Assembly (NCBI RefSeq): GCF_004342065.1
Contig: NZ_SLZU01000019.1
Coordinates: 1-64,000, forward strand
Direction of reading: 5' to 3'
DNA length: 64,000 bases
DNA from: Primorskyibacter sedentarius
Lineage (GTDB): Bacteria; Pseudomonadota; Alphaproteobacteria; Rhodobacterales; Rhodobacteraceae
Shown here: piece after piece, positions 26,188 to 36,194 of the stretch
Position numbering within the stretch: the first letter of the stretch is position 1
Layout of the letters: every line of letters starts with the position of its first letter
Notes under the pieces: generated by a model
Database searches by the model: none
The model's input: only the letters and a program-made list of their open reading frames with translations
What the model was told of the DNA's origin: nothing
Program-made: the position numbers and the translations under genes

Positions 26188-27560
26188 TGCGGGTCGTCCT
26201 CCAGGTCGCGCCAGGGCAGGACCGCGTCCCGCCGGGCCAGCTCGGCCATGAGCGGGTGATCGGGCTGCGCGGTGGCAAGGTTGTTGTATTGAAAGGGGTC
26301 GTAAGCGTTATCGAAAAGCGTGGCGGGGGCCTCGGCCAGCGTCCGGGACGCGGTAAACTTGGCGTAGATCGTGGCGTCTGGACTGCGCAGACCTGCGCCG
26401 TTGCCGGTCTCGAAAAAAGCCGTACGCCCGTCGCCTTGACCGCCGGCGGCCTCGGCCATGAGCGAGGCGCCGTGCATATGGTCGGGCGCCCCCTGCCCCG
26501 CAGCGGCAAGGAAGGACGGTGCAAGATCGACCAGCGATCCGACAGAGCCTGCCACCCGATGGCCCGGCGTGACGCCCGGCCCGGCCATGACCAAGGGAAT
26601 GCAGATGCTTTCGTCGTTTTCGGTGCCCTTCTGAACCAGCCCGTGGCTGCCAAGGTTCTCGCCGTGATCGGCGGTGAAGACGATCAGCGTGTCCTCTGCC
26701 AGCCCGGCTGCGGCAACGGCATTGAGGATTCGGCCCACCGCCCGGTCCATCCAAGTCACCGCGCCGAAATACTCCGCCGCCAAGGCGCGCAGATCATAGC
26801 CCTCGGGCAGGTCCAGAGTGTGCGGCAGACGATGAGAATAGTAGCGGAAATCCCAGCGATAGACCTTGTACCAATAGTCCTTGTCCTTGATCGCCGCCTC
26901 ATCGGTGTTCTCGCGCAGGGTCAACCCGTCCGGGTCATAAAGCTGCAAGAACTCCTCGGGCACATCCGCCACCGGGCAATGGGGCGGCGAGATGTTGTAA
27001 TAGAGAAAGAACGGCTTTTCCGACCGGGCATTCTCGATCAGAAAGGTCTCGGCCTCGCCCGCCTCGAAATCAACGCTGTATCCCGGCGCGCAGAACTCCG
27101 GCCCGCCATCGCGGGTATAGGTCTGCGCACTGTGGGCGTGATGGACGCGCGGGATCAGGTAGCTGTCAAAGCCGATGTCATCTGGCCAGGAATGGATGTG
27201 CCATTTGCCGATTGCGGCGGTGTGATACCCTGCATCGCGCAGAAGCTCGGGCAGCGCCGGGTCCTTCAAATGAGGCCGCCCGGGATAAGGGTATTCCGGC
27301 ATGGTGAAATCGCCGGGGCGACCGCCGTGGCTGACGTTGGTCTTGCCCCCCGTGGCGGTGCGGTTCATCTGGCCCGACATCATGATCGACCGCGCGGGCA
27401 TGCAGACCGGGAAGTTACTGATCGCTGTTTCCCAGACCGCGCCGCGAGCCGCGAGCCGGTCGATGTTGGGCGTGGCAATTTCCTGACCGCCGTAGCAGCC
27501 CAACTCGTAGGGGCGCAACTGGTCCGAGGTTATGAGGATGATATTGGGCTGGCGCATCAC
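26184..27560 (-). CDS. Sulfatase, formylglycine-dependent (458 aa)
   Basis: Type I sulfatase cleaving a sulfate ester. The active-site motif is CMPAR (Cys53 to be converted to formylglycine), with metal-binding Asp in the N-terminal ITSDQLRPYELG and late DHGENLGSHGL. There is no signal peptide, in contrast to most polysaccharide-degrading sulfatases, so it must act on imported sugars and needs a cytoplasmic maturase, not seen in this window. It sits between the ABC ATPase and beta-mannosidase genes with overlapping ends. A phosphonate monoester hydrolase-type activity is possible in this superfamily. Confidence 0.9.
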   Translation of the reverse strand: MMRQPNIILITSDQLRPYELGCYGGQEIATPNIDRLAARGAVWETAISNFPVCMPARSIMMSGQMNRTATGGKTNVSHGGRPGDFTMPEYPYPGRPHLKDPALPELLRDAGYHTAAIGKWHIHSWPDDIGFDSYLIPRVHHAHSAQTYTRDGGPEFCAPGYSVDFEAGEAETFLIENARSEKPFFLYYNISPPHCPVADVPEEFLQLYDPDGLTLRENTDEAAIKDKDYWYKVYRWDFRYYSHRLPHTLDLPEGYDLRALAAEYFGAVTWMDRAVGRILNAVAAAGLAEDTLIVFTADHGENLGSHGLVQKGTENDESICIPLVMAGPGVTPGHRVAGSVGSLVDLAPSFLAAAGQGAPDHMHGASLMAEAAGGQGDGRTAFFETGNGAGLRSPDATIYAKFTASRTLAEAPATLFDNAYDPFQYNNLATAQPDHPLMAELARRDAVLPWRDLEDDPQ

Positions 27561-28642
27561 AGGTGCACCCCTGTTTCCGTATCAAAGAGATGTGCATTCG
27601 AGAAGTCCCAGGTGATGGCCTGCGTGCTGCCCGGCTCAAAGTGATGCAGTCCGGGCACCCGCAACCGCAGGCGCTGGCCCTCGAAGGAGAGCTCGACCGA
27701 GGTTTCCGACCCCATCGGCTCGCACATCTCGACCGCGTGGCCCTGCGTCACGATCCCCGCCTCGCTGGCACCGACCGAGATAAACTCGGGCCGGACGCCC
27801 AGCACGGCGCGGGTTTCGCCGGTGATCGGCCGACGCGCGACGCCCGCTGGCAGCGGCAGCACTGTCTTGCCAATTCGCGCGACAAAGCCGCCCTCGGCCG
27901 GGGTGACCGTTACATCAAGCGCGTTGATCTCGGGCGTGCCGATAAAGCGCGCGGCAAACAGAGTGTCGGGTTGGGTATAAAGCGCATCGGGCGAACCCAG
28001 CTGTTCGATCATGCCACCGTTCAGCAGCACGATCTTGTCGGCCAGTGTCATCGCCTCGATCTGGTCATGGGTGACATAGGCGATGGTGGCGCCGAGCACC
28101 TTGTGGATACGCTTGATCTCGGTCCGCATCTCGCCGCGCAGCTTGGCGTCAAGGTTCGACAAAGGCTCGTCAAACAGGAACAGATCGGGATGGCGCACCA
28201 TTGCGCGGCCAATCGCGACCCGCTGGCGCTGGCCACCGGAAAGCTGCCCAGGTTTGCGGTCGAGGTAATCGGTCAACTTGAGGATCTGCGCTACCCGGTC
28301 GACCTCGGCGCGGATTTCGGCGCATGGGGTTTTGCGGATCTTCATGCCGAAGGCGATATTGTCATAGACCGACATATGCGGGTAAAGCGCATAGCTTTGG
28401 AACACCATCGCGATATTGCGGTCCTTGGGATCAAGGTCGGACACACTCTGGCCATTGATCTCGATGTTGCCTTCGTGGTTCAGTTCAAGCCCCGAAATCA
28501 GCCGCAGCAGGGTGGATTTCCCGCAGCCCGACTCGCCCAGAAGCACGAGGAATTCGCCTTTCTCGATGCTCAGATCGATGTCACGGAGCACGCGCACGGC
28601 ACCGAAGGATTTGCCGACGTTTTGCAGGTTCAGGCCGGTCAT
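27557..28642 (-). CDS. Sugar ABC transporter ATPase (UgpC/MalK type), importer 1
   Basis: A 361-residue ATPase with Walker A GESGCGKST (36-44), signature LSGGQRQR, Walker B LFLFDEPLSNLD and the H-loop [10 protein letters not shown], then the C-terminal regulatory domain. The ATG at 28640-28642 has GGAG upstream; the ORF extends 276 bases further, antisense-free but inside the YesL gene in another frame, so I reject it. It powers the permeases at 29236-31007. Confidence 0.93.
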   Translation of the reverse strand: MTGLNLQNVGKSFGAVRVLRDIDLSIEKGEFLVLLGESGCGKSTLLRLISGLELNHEGNIEINGQSVSDLDPKDRNIAMVFQSYALYPHMSVYDNIAFGMKIRKTPCAEIRAEVDRVAQILKLTDYLDRKPGQLSGGQRQRVAIGRAMVRHPDLFLFDEPLSNLDAKLRGEMRTEIKRIHKVLGATIAYVTHDQIEAMTLADKIVLLNGGMIEQLGSPDALYTQPDTLFAARFIGTPEINALDVTVTPAEGGFVARIGKTVLPLPAGVARRPITGETRAVLGVRPEFISVGASEAGIVTQGHAVEMCEPMGSETSVELSFEGQRLRLRVPGLHHFEPGSTQAITWDFSNAHLFDTETGVHL

Positions 28643-29232
28643 TGGAGGATCTCCCGTTGGCTGGGCATCGCGGAGGCAAGGGCGCCTGCGAGCAAGGTGT
28701 TGATGAAAAAACAGGGGGCCGAGAGGCCGAAGTAGAGCGCGACCAGCGGTTGCCGTGACGCGATCCAGATCACGAGGGGCACAGCCAGAACCGGGATTAG
28801 GTGGCTCATCGGTGCCTGCGAAAACCCGGTGCGCGCATTGGCCAGCGCATCGGTGGCAGTGCCGCTGAGCCTCGAGATCGCAAAGAGCGCGGCCAGCGCG
28901 TAACCGGCGGCGATCCAAGCCAGTGGCAGGAGCACGATCAGCGCCAGCATTGGCAAGACGAGCGCAAGAGCAAGGCTGCCCAGTGCCACCAGCGCCAGCG
29001 GCAAGACCGCTAGGTTGGCGGTGACGAACTCAGCCCGGTATTCGCGCCACATGCCGCGCGACAATTGTCCAGCGGTCAGATCATCGGTGCGACCTGCAGC
29101 CCAAAGCGTGGCCGCCAGAGCCGGTGCAGCGCCCAGCAGGCCCAGGCCAAAAGCCATCAGGCCAAGTGCGACAAGATTGATCGCGGCCAACTGCCAGACG
29201 CGGGTGGTGAGGGAGAAGACGAATGGTCCCAT
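28639..29232 (-). CDS. YesL-family (DUF624) membrane protein
   Basis: A 197-residue protein with about five hydrophobic segments and the YesL layout. Members often sit in carbohydrate-transport operons of the MalFG type; their role is unknown. It is wedged between the permease (three bases) and the ATPase (four-base overlap), so it is an integral part of the transport operon. Confidence 0.78.
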   Translation of the reverse strand: MGPFVFSLTTRVWQLAAINLVALGLMAFGLGLLGAAPALAATLWAAGRTDDLTAGQLSRGMWREYRAEFVTANLAVLPLALVALGSLALALVLPMLALIVLLPLAWIAAGYALAALFAISRLSGTATDALANARTGFSQAPMSHLIPVLAVPLVIWIASRQPLVALYFGLSAPCFFINTLLAGALASAMPSQREILQ

Positions 29233-29235
29233 GAT

Positions 29236-30129
29236 CTATCCCTTCACCGCGCCACGCATCATGCCCGAGACGATCTGGCGTTGCAGTACCAGGAACACCA
29301 CCAGCGTCGGCGTGATGACGATGACGATACCAGCCATCAGGATCGCCTCGGTCGCCGAGGACATCAGGTCGGACGCCTTGAACAGCAGCATCGAGACCGT
29401 CGATTGCTCAACCCGGGGGGTGTAGAGGTAGGGCAGGATGAAGTCGTTGTAGATGTGGATCGTGCGCAGGATCACCACGGTCGAAATTGCCGGCGTCATC
29501 AGCGGCAGGATCACTTTCCAGTAAATCTGGAAATAGCTTGCCCCCTCGATCCGCGCGCTTTCGTCAATCTCGCGACTGATCGCGCCGAGGAAGGTGATGA
29601 AGATATAGAGCGAGACGATGTCGGCCCCGGAATAGAGCACGATCAGAGCCCATTTCGAGTTCACCAGCCCCAGACCCAGCATCACCTGATAGAGCGAGAC
29701 CTGCGTGGTGATCGCAGGCACCGCCATCACCACGACATAAGCCAGCAGGATCGCCTTGCGGCCAGGGAAGCGGAACCGGTCGATCACATAGGCCGCCATC
29801 GTGCCGATCAGCGTGATGATGATCAGCGAGGTCACGGTGACGAAGATCGTATTCCAGAAAGCGACGCCCACCGGCTGGCGCTCGAAAAACTCGACATAGT
29901 TCTGAAAGTGGGTGAAATCCGCAGGCAGGTCGGTCTTTTCGCCGCGCATCATCTCCAGCGGGGTCTTGAAAGAGGCGAAGAAGGCGATCAGCAGCGGGGC
30001 CACGACCAGCGCCGAGGCAAAGATCAGCATCGCGTAGTGAAAGGTGGTCCAGAACAGTTTGCCGGGCTTGATGCGGCGGCGACGACGGCGGACCGGACGA
30101 GTGGCAGGGATGTCGGCGGTTGCGGTCAT
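29236..30129 (-). CDS. Sugar ABC transporter permease (MalG type), importer 1
   Basis: Inner-membrane permease of 297 residues with a basic N-terminal tail (RRRRRRIKPGK), six hydrophobic segments and the EAA loop ESARIEGASYFQIYWKVILP (about 192-211). Pairs with the MalF-type permease, whose stop overlaps its start. Confidence 0.93.
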   Translation of the reverse strand: MTATADIPATRPVRRRRRRIKPGKLFWTTFHYAMLIFASALVVAPLLIAFFASFKTPLEMMRGEKTDLPADFTHFQNYVEFFERQPVGVAFWNTIFVTVTSLIIITLIGTMAAYVIDRFRFPGRKAILLAYVVVMAVPAITTQVSLYQVMLGLGLVNSKWALIVLYSGADIVSLYIFITFLGAISREIDESARIEGASYFQIYWKVILPLMTPAISTVVILRTIHIYNDFILPYLYTPRVEQSTVSMLLFKASDLMSSATEAILMAGIVIVITPTLVVFLVLQRQIVSGMMRGAVKG

Positions 30130-31007
30130 GCCCGGGCTCCTTTGTCAAACAGGGTGCGCTGGATCACAACGACCAACATCACGAAGACCAGCAGGATCAC
30201 GGCCATCGCAGCGGCAAGCCCGACCCGGCGGAATTCAAAAGCCTCTTCCAGCGTTGCCATGATGAACGTCTTGGTGCCATTGGCGCCGCCAGTGATCAGG
30301 AAGGGCACCTCGAACACCTCAAGCGAGCCGACGGTGGCGAGGATCAGTTGCAGCCCGAGGATCGGCGCAATGGTGGGCAGGGTGATATAGATAAACTGCT
30401 GAAACTCGCTGGCCCCTTCGATGCGCGCGGCCTCGTATTGATCGGTCGGCACCGCCTGAAGCGCGCCATAGGTGATCAGCAGTTGGAAGCCGAGGTAGCG
30501 CCAGATCGAGGCGAAAACGAGCGACCATTTGACCAGCTCAGGGTCTTGCACCCATTCGCGGGTATAGGCCCCCAGCCCGATAAGCTGCATCACAGCGTCC
30601 AGCCCGCCGTCGATCTGCAGAAAGTCACGGAACACAATCGAAACCGCCACCGCATTCAGCACGAAAGGCATGAACAGCATCATCCGGAACAGGTTCGACC
30701 CCGGCATTTTGCGGTTCAGGATCACCGCGAAATAGGTCGCGAGGGCCAGTTGGAGAACCGAGCCCGCGAAGTAATAGGCCGAGTTGATCAGCGGCTTCAG
30801 CAGCTCGCGGTCCTCGATCAGCAGGGTCCGGTAGTTCTGCAATCCGACAAAGGTCTTTTCGGCGGACAACCCGTTCCAGTCGGTCAACGAGAACCAGACA
30901 AGCTGGATCGCGGGCCAGATCGAGAAGAGAACCAGAAGGGTCAGCGGCGCGATTAGGAAGGATATGATCACCAACCGGCGCTGGGTATGGGCGTTCATCG
31001 TGGGCAT
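30126..31007 (-). CDS. Sugar ABC transporter permease (MalF type), importer 1
   Basis: Permease of 293 residues, six hydrophobic segments, EAA loop YEAARIEGASEFQQFIYITL (about 202-221). First permease after the binding protein and preceded by a strong stem-loop. A start at M4 is possible. Confidence 0.93.
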   Translation of the reverse strand: MPTMNAHTQRRLVIISFLIAPLTLLVLFSIWPAIQLVWFSLTDWNGLSAEKTFVGLQNYRTLLIEDRELLKPLINSAYYFAGSVLQLALATYFAVILNRKMPGSNLFRMMLFMPFVLNAVAVSIVFRDFLQIDGGLDAVMQLIGLGAYTREWVQDPELVKWSLVFASIWRYLGFQLLITYGALQAVPTDQYEAARIEGASEFQQFIYITLPTIAPILGLQLILATVGSLEVFEVPFLITGGANGTKTFIMATLEEAFEFRRVGLAAAMAVILLVFVMLVVVIQRTLFDKGARA

Positions 31008-31072
31008 AGCAGGCTCCTTCGAGGCGCAGGCGAACGCGCCACAAGCGGCTTTTGGTCAAATTCGGTGAAAGG

Positions 31073-31107
31073 GCCGGTCCGCGTGCGGGAGGGACACGCC
31101 GACCGGC
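31073..31107 (-). terminator. Stem-loop between solute-binding protein and permease genes, importer 1
   Basis: GCCGGTCCGCGTG (31073-31085) and CACGCCGACCGGC (31095-31107) form a 13-bp stem with one mismatch and a nine-base loop, eight bases after the stop of the binding-protein gene. No U-run follows. Confidence 0.6.
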
Positions 31108-31114
31108 GTGCGGG

Positions 31115-32368
31115 TCACTTCGCTATGGCGCGGGACCAGCGGTCGTTGACCTTCTCAATGGCGGCGTCGAAATCCTCGGCCAACACCAGGTCGCGGATGT
31201 AGGTGCCGGTCATGAAGTCGAGCCGCGCATCGGCCATCGCCTGCTTGAACTCAGACGAGGGCGTTCCAGCCTCGATGGTGCGGGGCTCCCGGGCAAAAAG
31301 CTCTTCGAGCTGCGGCATGACCGGGGCAATCCGCGGATCGCCGGGGATGAAGCCCGCGGCATTGGCGACATCGGTCTCGGTCAGCAGAAACTCGATCCAG
31401 GCCTTCGCGGTGTCGGGGTTCTGCGACTGCGACGAAACACCAAGCGCCCAGTCCGGCCAGAGAAGCACCGCCGGATCGCCGCTGTCATCCACCGGCAGCG
31501 GGAACATGCCAAGATCGTCGCTGACGTTTTCAAGGCCCAGAGATTCGCCGGCGATGATGGTCTGCGGGATCGACCAGTTGGCCAGAAACCACATCGCCGC
31601 CTCACCGGCACCCAGCATCATCTTGCTCTCGTCCCAATTGTTGGCGGTATAGTCGCGTTCGGTGCATCCGGCCTCGAACAGTTCACGGACGTATTGCATC
31701 GCCTCGCCGTAGGGCTTGCCATCGGCGAAAGGTGCCGGGTCTGTCGCCACGGCGTCAAAGTAGCTGCCGTCGTCGGCAAAAAGCAGCGCCGCCTTGTCCC
31801 ATTGCTGCATCGGCCAGCCTGCGCCCATGTTGATCTGGAACGGCACGATGCCCTCGGCCTTGAGCGCCTCGCAGGCTGCGAACAGCTCGGTCTTGGTGGT
31901 CGGGATGCTCTCAATTCCGGCGCGTTCGAATGCGGCCTTGTTGTAGACGACGGCCTCGGCGTTGGCGCCATAGACATAGCCATAGATATTGCCGTCCACA
32001 TCGTAGCGATCGACGAAGCTGTGGGTTTCGGCCAGGCTCATGTCATTAAGTGGCAAGTAGAATTCGCCGTATTCCGCGGGCGGAAGGTTGTCCATGACAT
32101 TCAGTACATCGCCGTAATCGCCGGATGCGATGCGGGTCGGCATCTCCTTGCGGAAGTTGGCGACATGCAGGATTTCGACTTCGGTGCCGGGGTACTTCTC
32201 TTCGAACGCGGTCGCCCAACGCACCCAGTCGCCGCTGTCCACGAATTGGCCGAAGTGAGTGTAGAACGTGATCTTGCCATTGATCCCCTCCGCGTGGGCA
32301 AACGATGCACCCGTCGCACATACGATCGCAGCGGCCATCAGTTTCGATATTGTTCCGTTGGTCATCAT
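31115..32368 (-). CDS. Sugar ABC transporter solute-binding protein, importer 1
   Basis: Family 1 extracellular binding protein of 417 residues. The N-terminus (MMTNGTISKLMAAAIVCATG) is a signal peptide cleaved near FAHAEG. The mature chain shows the family hallmarks ATAFEEKYPGTEVEIL (about 52-67) and GDYGDVLNVMDN. A GGAG-type site precedes the ATG. As the first gene after the LacI operators, it should be the most strongly induced. Ligand is probably an oligosaccharide of the mannoside processed by the downstream enzymes. Confidence 0.93.
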   Translation of the reverse strand: MMTNGTISKLMAAAIVCATGASFAHAEGINGKITFYTHFGQFVDSGDWVRWATAFEEKYPGTEVEILHVANFRKEMPTRIASGDYGDVLNVMDNLPPAEYGEFYLPLNDMSLAETHSFVDRYDVDGNIYGYVYGANAEAVVYNKAAFERAGIESIPTTKTELFAACEALKAEGIVPFQINMGAGWPMQQWDKAALLFADDGSYFDAVATDPAPFADGKPYGEAMQYVRELFEAGCTERDYTANNWDESKMMLGAGEAAMWFLANWSIPQTIIAGESLGLENVSDDLGMFPLPVDDSGDPAVLLWPDWALGVSSQSQNPDTAKAWIEFLLTETDVANAAGFIPGDPRIAPVMPQLEELFAREPRTIEAGTPSSEFKQAMADARLDFMTGTYIRDLVLAEDFDAAIEKVNDRWSRAIAK

Positions 32369-32408
32369 CAGGTTCTCCTCCCTGTGCTCGACCTCGAAAG
32401 AATCACGA

Positions 32409-32478
32409 GGTTTATCGATAACCCAACAAGTAACAGCTAGCTTGTGAACAGGTCAAGGAAAAGGTTTATCGATAAACC
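32409..32478. promoter_or_regulatory. Two LacI-type operators upstream of importer 1
   Basis: GGTTTATCGATAAACC (32463-32478) is a perfect 16-bp palindrome with central CG. GGTTTATCGATAACCC (32409-32424) is the same with one mismatch. They are 54 bp apart (about five helical turns), upstream of the binding-protein gene, an arrangement suited to looping repression by the LacI protein encoded at 22696-23733. Confidence 0.82.
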
Positions 32479-32669
32479 CTCCAAGAGAGCTGACCCGACA
32501 ATTGAAGAAGCGGAAAAGACTGTCGCAAAGAAGATCCGCCGCCTGGTCACGACCGCCAAGCGCAGGACAGAGGAATGTCGCTGACCGGCCTAAGCAGATC
32601 GACTCGTTGCTGCCACGTGCCTTCGAACTTGGCTAAGCCCGCTCGGGACGTCTCTCGGGGTTGACGGTT
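32479..32669. other. Intergenic debris, possible IS transposase tail
   Basis: Together with 32369-32478 this makes a gap of about 300 bases. The plus strand at about 32550-32637 reads VADRPKQIDSLLPRAFELG before a stop, which vaguely resembles the C-terminus of IS66-type transposases. No other feature is visible. It separates the two importer operons. Confidence 0.25.
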
Positions 32670-33728
<1,059 letters not shown>

Positions 33729-33729
33729 G

Positions 33730-34653
33730 TCATTCTCCCTTTGAAGCGGATGAAAAGGTATAGGTCAGCCGGGTCTGCCAACTGTCGCCAGGCTCCAGCC
33801 GGGTGCCCGGGCCGCTGGTGCCGTCATCGGCTCGGTCGCAATTGCTTGGCTCCAGCGCCAGCACGTTGCGGCGCGGGCGGGCATCCCGCCAAACCTGGAA
33901 ATACGACAGGTCGCTGTGGATCTCTGCGCTGACGCCGGGCCAATCGGCACAGGCCGGGCGGGTGATTTCCGCCGTCGCGCCACCCGGCGTTGGGTGGCAT
34001 CGCGACTCCCCGTCCTTCGCCGCAAGCGGCGCCGTATCAAGGGTTACTGTCGTGCCCGCATCCACCATCGGGAAGCCGAAATTGGTGTGATAGAGGACAT
34101 GCATCTCCGCCGGCTCAGGTCCGATGTTCTCGACCCGGTCGATCAGGGTCAGCGATGCCGCCCCGGCCGGCGCTTCGATGCGGCGGTGCAGCCTGAAACA
34201 GGCGCCGCGCAGATGTGCCGTGACGACGTCGCCCTCGACGTAAAGCAGCGGGTCGGGGCGGTCCCAATCCTCGCCCCAGGCCGTCACCCGGGCCGGTGTC
34301 ATCGGTAGGTTGCCATGCAGCGGCAGACCGTCCTTTGGCTGGCGCGCGTTGTCCAGCCCGCAGGTCACCAGGAACCCCGACAGGCTGCGCTGGATGCCGG
34401 TGCCACCGTCCGCCTGCGCGTCGTGCAGACCGGGCGCGATGAAACCGGCCGGGTGCTGCCAGGCCAGCGGCATGCCGCGAAAGCTGAGCGGTCCGATGTC
34501 GAGGCTGCGGTCGGCCAGCACCCAGAAGGCCAGCCCGCCGCCGGTGTCGAAACTGAGCGCCCGGACACCGCGTTCAGGGCCGTCGTCCAGCGTGATCCGA
34601 CGCACCGAGGCAAGCTGACGCAGATCGGCCACGTTTTCGGCCCAAGCGCGCAT
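33730..34653 (-). CDS. DUF4432 aldose-1-epimerase-like protein
   Basis: A 307-residue galactose-mutarotase-fold protein of the DUF4432 group. Candidate active-site residues are His in PLHGNLP (about 114), His in LYHTNFGFP (about 189) and Glu in LALEPSNCDR (about 272), placed as in aldose epimerases. It overlaps the sulfatase 2 start by one base. A mutarotase for a modified (formerly sulfated) sugar would fit. Confidence 0.85.
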   Translation of the reverse strand: MRAWAENVADLRQLASVRRITLDDGPERGVRALSFDTGGGLAFWVLADRSLDIGPLSFRGMPLAWQHPAGFIAPGLHDAQADGGTGIQRSLSGFLVTCGLDNARQPKDGLPLHGNLPMTPARVTAWGEDWDRPDPLLYVEGDVVTAHLRGACFRLHRRIEAPAGAASLTLIDRVENIGPEPAEMHVLYHTNFGFPMVDAGTTVTLDTAPLAAKDGESRCHPTPGGATAEITRPACADWPGVSAEIHSDLSYFQVWRDARPRRNVLALEPSNCDRADDGTSGPGTRLEPGDSWQTRLTYTFSSASKGE

Positions 34654-36185
34654 CAGGCCATCTCCGGTGTACGGGCCAGATCGAGCCGGGCAAAGGCCTC
34701 TGCCGGGGCGTCCAGTCCGCGCATCAGATCGGCCATCCGCGCCGCCAGACGGGCCTCCAGCGCCGGGTCGTCGAGCCTTTCCGCCTGCCCCGGATCGCGG
34801 GCCAGGTCATACAGCCGCGTGTCGTCTTCGATCAGGCAGCCGGGACCATAGGTCTTGTACATTGCCGATTTCGCACTGACCGGGACGCGCAACACCGGCA
34901 TGTCGCGGCTGAAGGCCGTGGGGGACGCCAGTTGCAATTGTGTCAGTTCTTCGGGATGGAAAAAATCAAAGATATGCGTCGGCATCAGCGTGTACTGATA
35001 GATCTCCTGCCCCGCGAGGTCGGCGGGATAACGATGGTAGCTGTAGCGCCCATCGGTCAGGTTCACCGCGCCGCCGAAATACCCATAGATCAGTGCGTCA
35101 TGCGGCGACCCCTGCCCCGCCAGCATGGGACGAAGCGACGGCGAGGCCATCTCTGCCGGGCGTGGCCCGTCGAACAGATCAAGGATTGTCGCGGCCAGAT
35201 CGGGGGTCTGGCTGAGACCGGCGATCCGTGTGCCATCGGCGGCGGGATGCGCCGGATCGTGGATGAACAGCGGGATCTGCGCGATCTCTTGGTACAAGGT
35301 CATTCGGTTCTTGGCCCAGAGGTCATGCTCGCCCAGAAGGAACCCGTGATCGGTAGTGACGATCAACGCGGTATCTTCCCACAGGTTGTCGCGGTCGAAC
35401 GTATCGAGCACCTGCCCCAGCAACTCGTCGCACATGGCGACCGCGGCATGATAGCTGGCGCGCAGTTCTTCCCTTTCCTCGAGCGGTCTCTCGCTGTGTC
35501 CGTACTCCGGCCAATCCAGCGCCGGGCCGTCCTCGCGCGCCCCGGCGATATCGCGGAAACGTTTGGGTGCAAAGAACGGCTCATGCGGGGCGAAAGTCTC
35601 GATCTGGAGAAACCAATCGTCCGCTGCCTTGTTGCGGTCGATAAATTCCAGCCCGGCGGCGAAGGTCTGAAAGCTGGGATGCGCGGCCTCGTCGTCAAGG
35701 TAATCCCGATTGACGACATTGTGGCGCTTGTAGCTTCGCGGTTCGCGCGACACCTGCGCCGGTTCAAAGCGTTTTTCGATCCCAGGCCAATCGGGGGCCA
35801 CGACGCCTTTCCACCGGTCGCCCTCCTGACCGCGAAAGAACTCGTGGCTGTCATAGCGGCTGTGATAGGTCGCGCCACCATCCTCCCAATAGTGGAAATG
35901 ATCAGTGACAAAATGACTGTACACCCCGTTTTCACGGCTCAGAACCTCGGGAAAGGTCACGTCAAACGGCTCGATCGGCCCCCAACTGCGGTGCAGGAAG
36001 GACATCCGCCCGGTCATAAGGTCGCGCCGCGCAGGCATGCACGGCATGGAGCCGACGTGATGGCCGTCGAAGCGAGCGCTGCGCTCTGCGAGACGGTCGA
36101 AGTTCGGCGTGGGCACTGCATTGCCGCCATAAGGCGAAATTGCACGTCGGTTGAGCGAGTCGAAGAGAACGAGAACGGTTTTCAT
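34653..36185 (-). CDS. Sulfatase, formylglycine-dependent (510 aa)
   Basis: Second sulfatase, with the CMPARR motif at Cys49 and N-terminal metal-binding Asp in LVLFDSLNRR, late TTDHGFLLGEHDLW. It lacks a signal peptide, so like the first it is cytoplasmic. It is clearly divergent in sequence and length from the first sulfatase, implying a different sulfate position or sugar. It lies nine bases after the MalG-type permease of importer 2. Confidence 0.92.
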   Translation of the reverse strand: MKTVLVLFDSLNRRAISPYGGNAVPTPNFDRLAERSARFDGHHVGSMPCMPARRDLMTGRMSFLHRSWGPIEPFDVTFPEVLSRENGVYSHFVTDHFHYWEDGGATYHSRYDSHEFFRGQEGDRWKGVVAPDWPGIEKRFEPAQVSREPRSYKRHNVVNRDYLDDEAAHPSFQTFAAGLEFIDRNKAADDWFLQIETFAPHEPFFAPKRFRDIAGAREDGPALDWPEYGHSERPLEEREELRASYHAAVAMCDELLGQVLDTFDRDNLWEDTALIVTTDHGFLLGEHDLWAKNRMTLYQEIAQIPLFIHDPAHPAADGTRIAGLSQTPDLAATILDLFDGPRPAEMASPSLRPMLAGQGSPHDALIYGYFGGAVNLTDGRYSYHRYPADLAGQEIYQYTLMPTHIFDFFHPEELTQLQLASPTAFSRDMPVLRVPVSAKSAMYKTYGPGCLIEDDTRLYDLARDPGQAERLDDPALEARLAARMADLMRGLDAPAEAFARLDLARTPEMA

Positions 36186-36194
36186 TGGGATATC

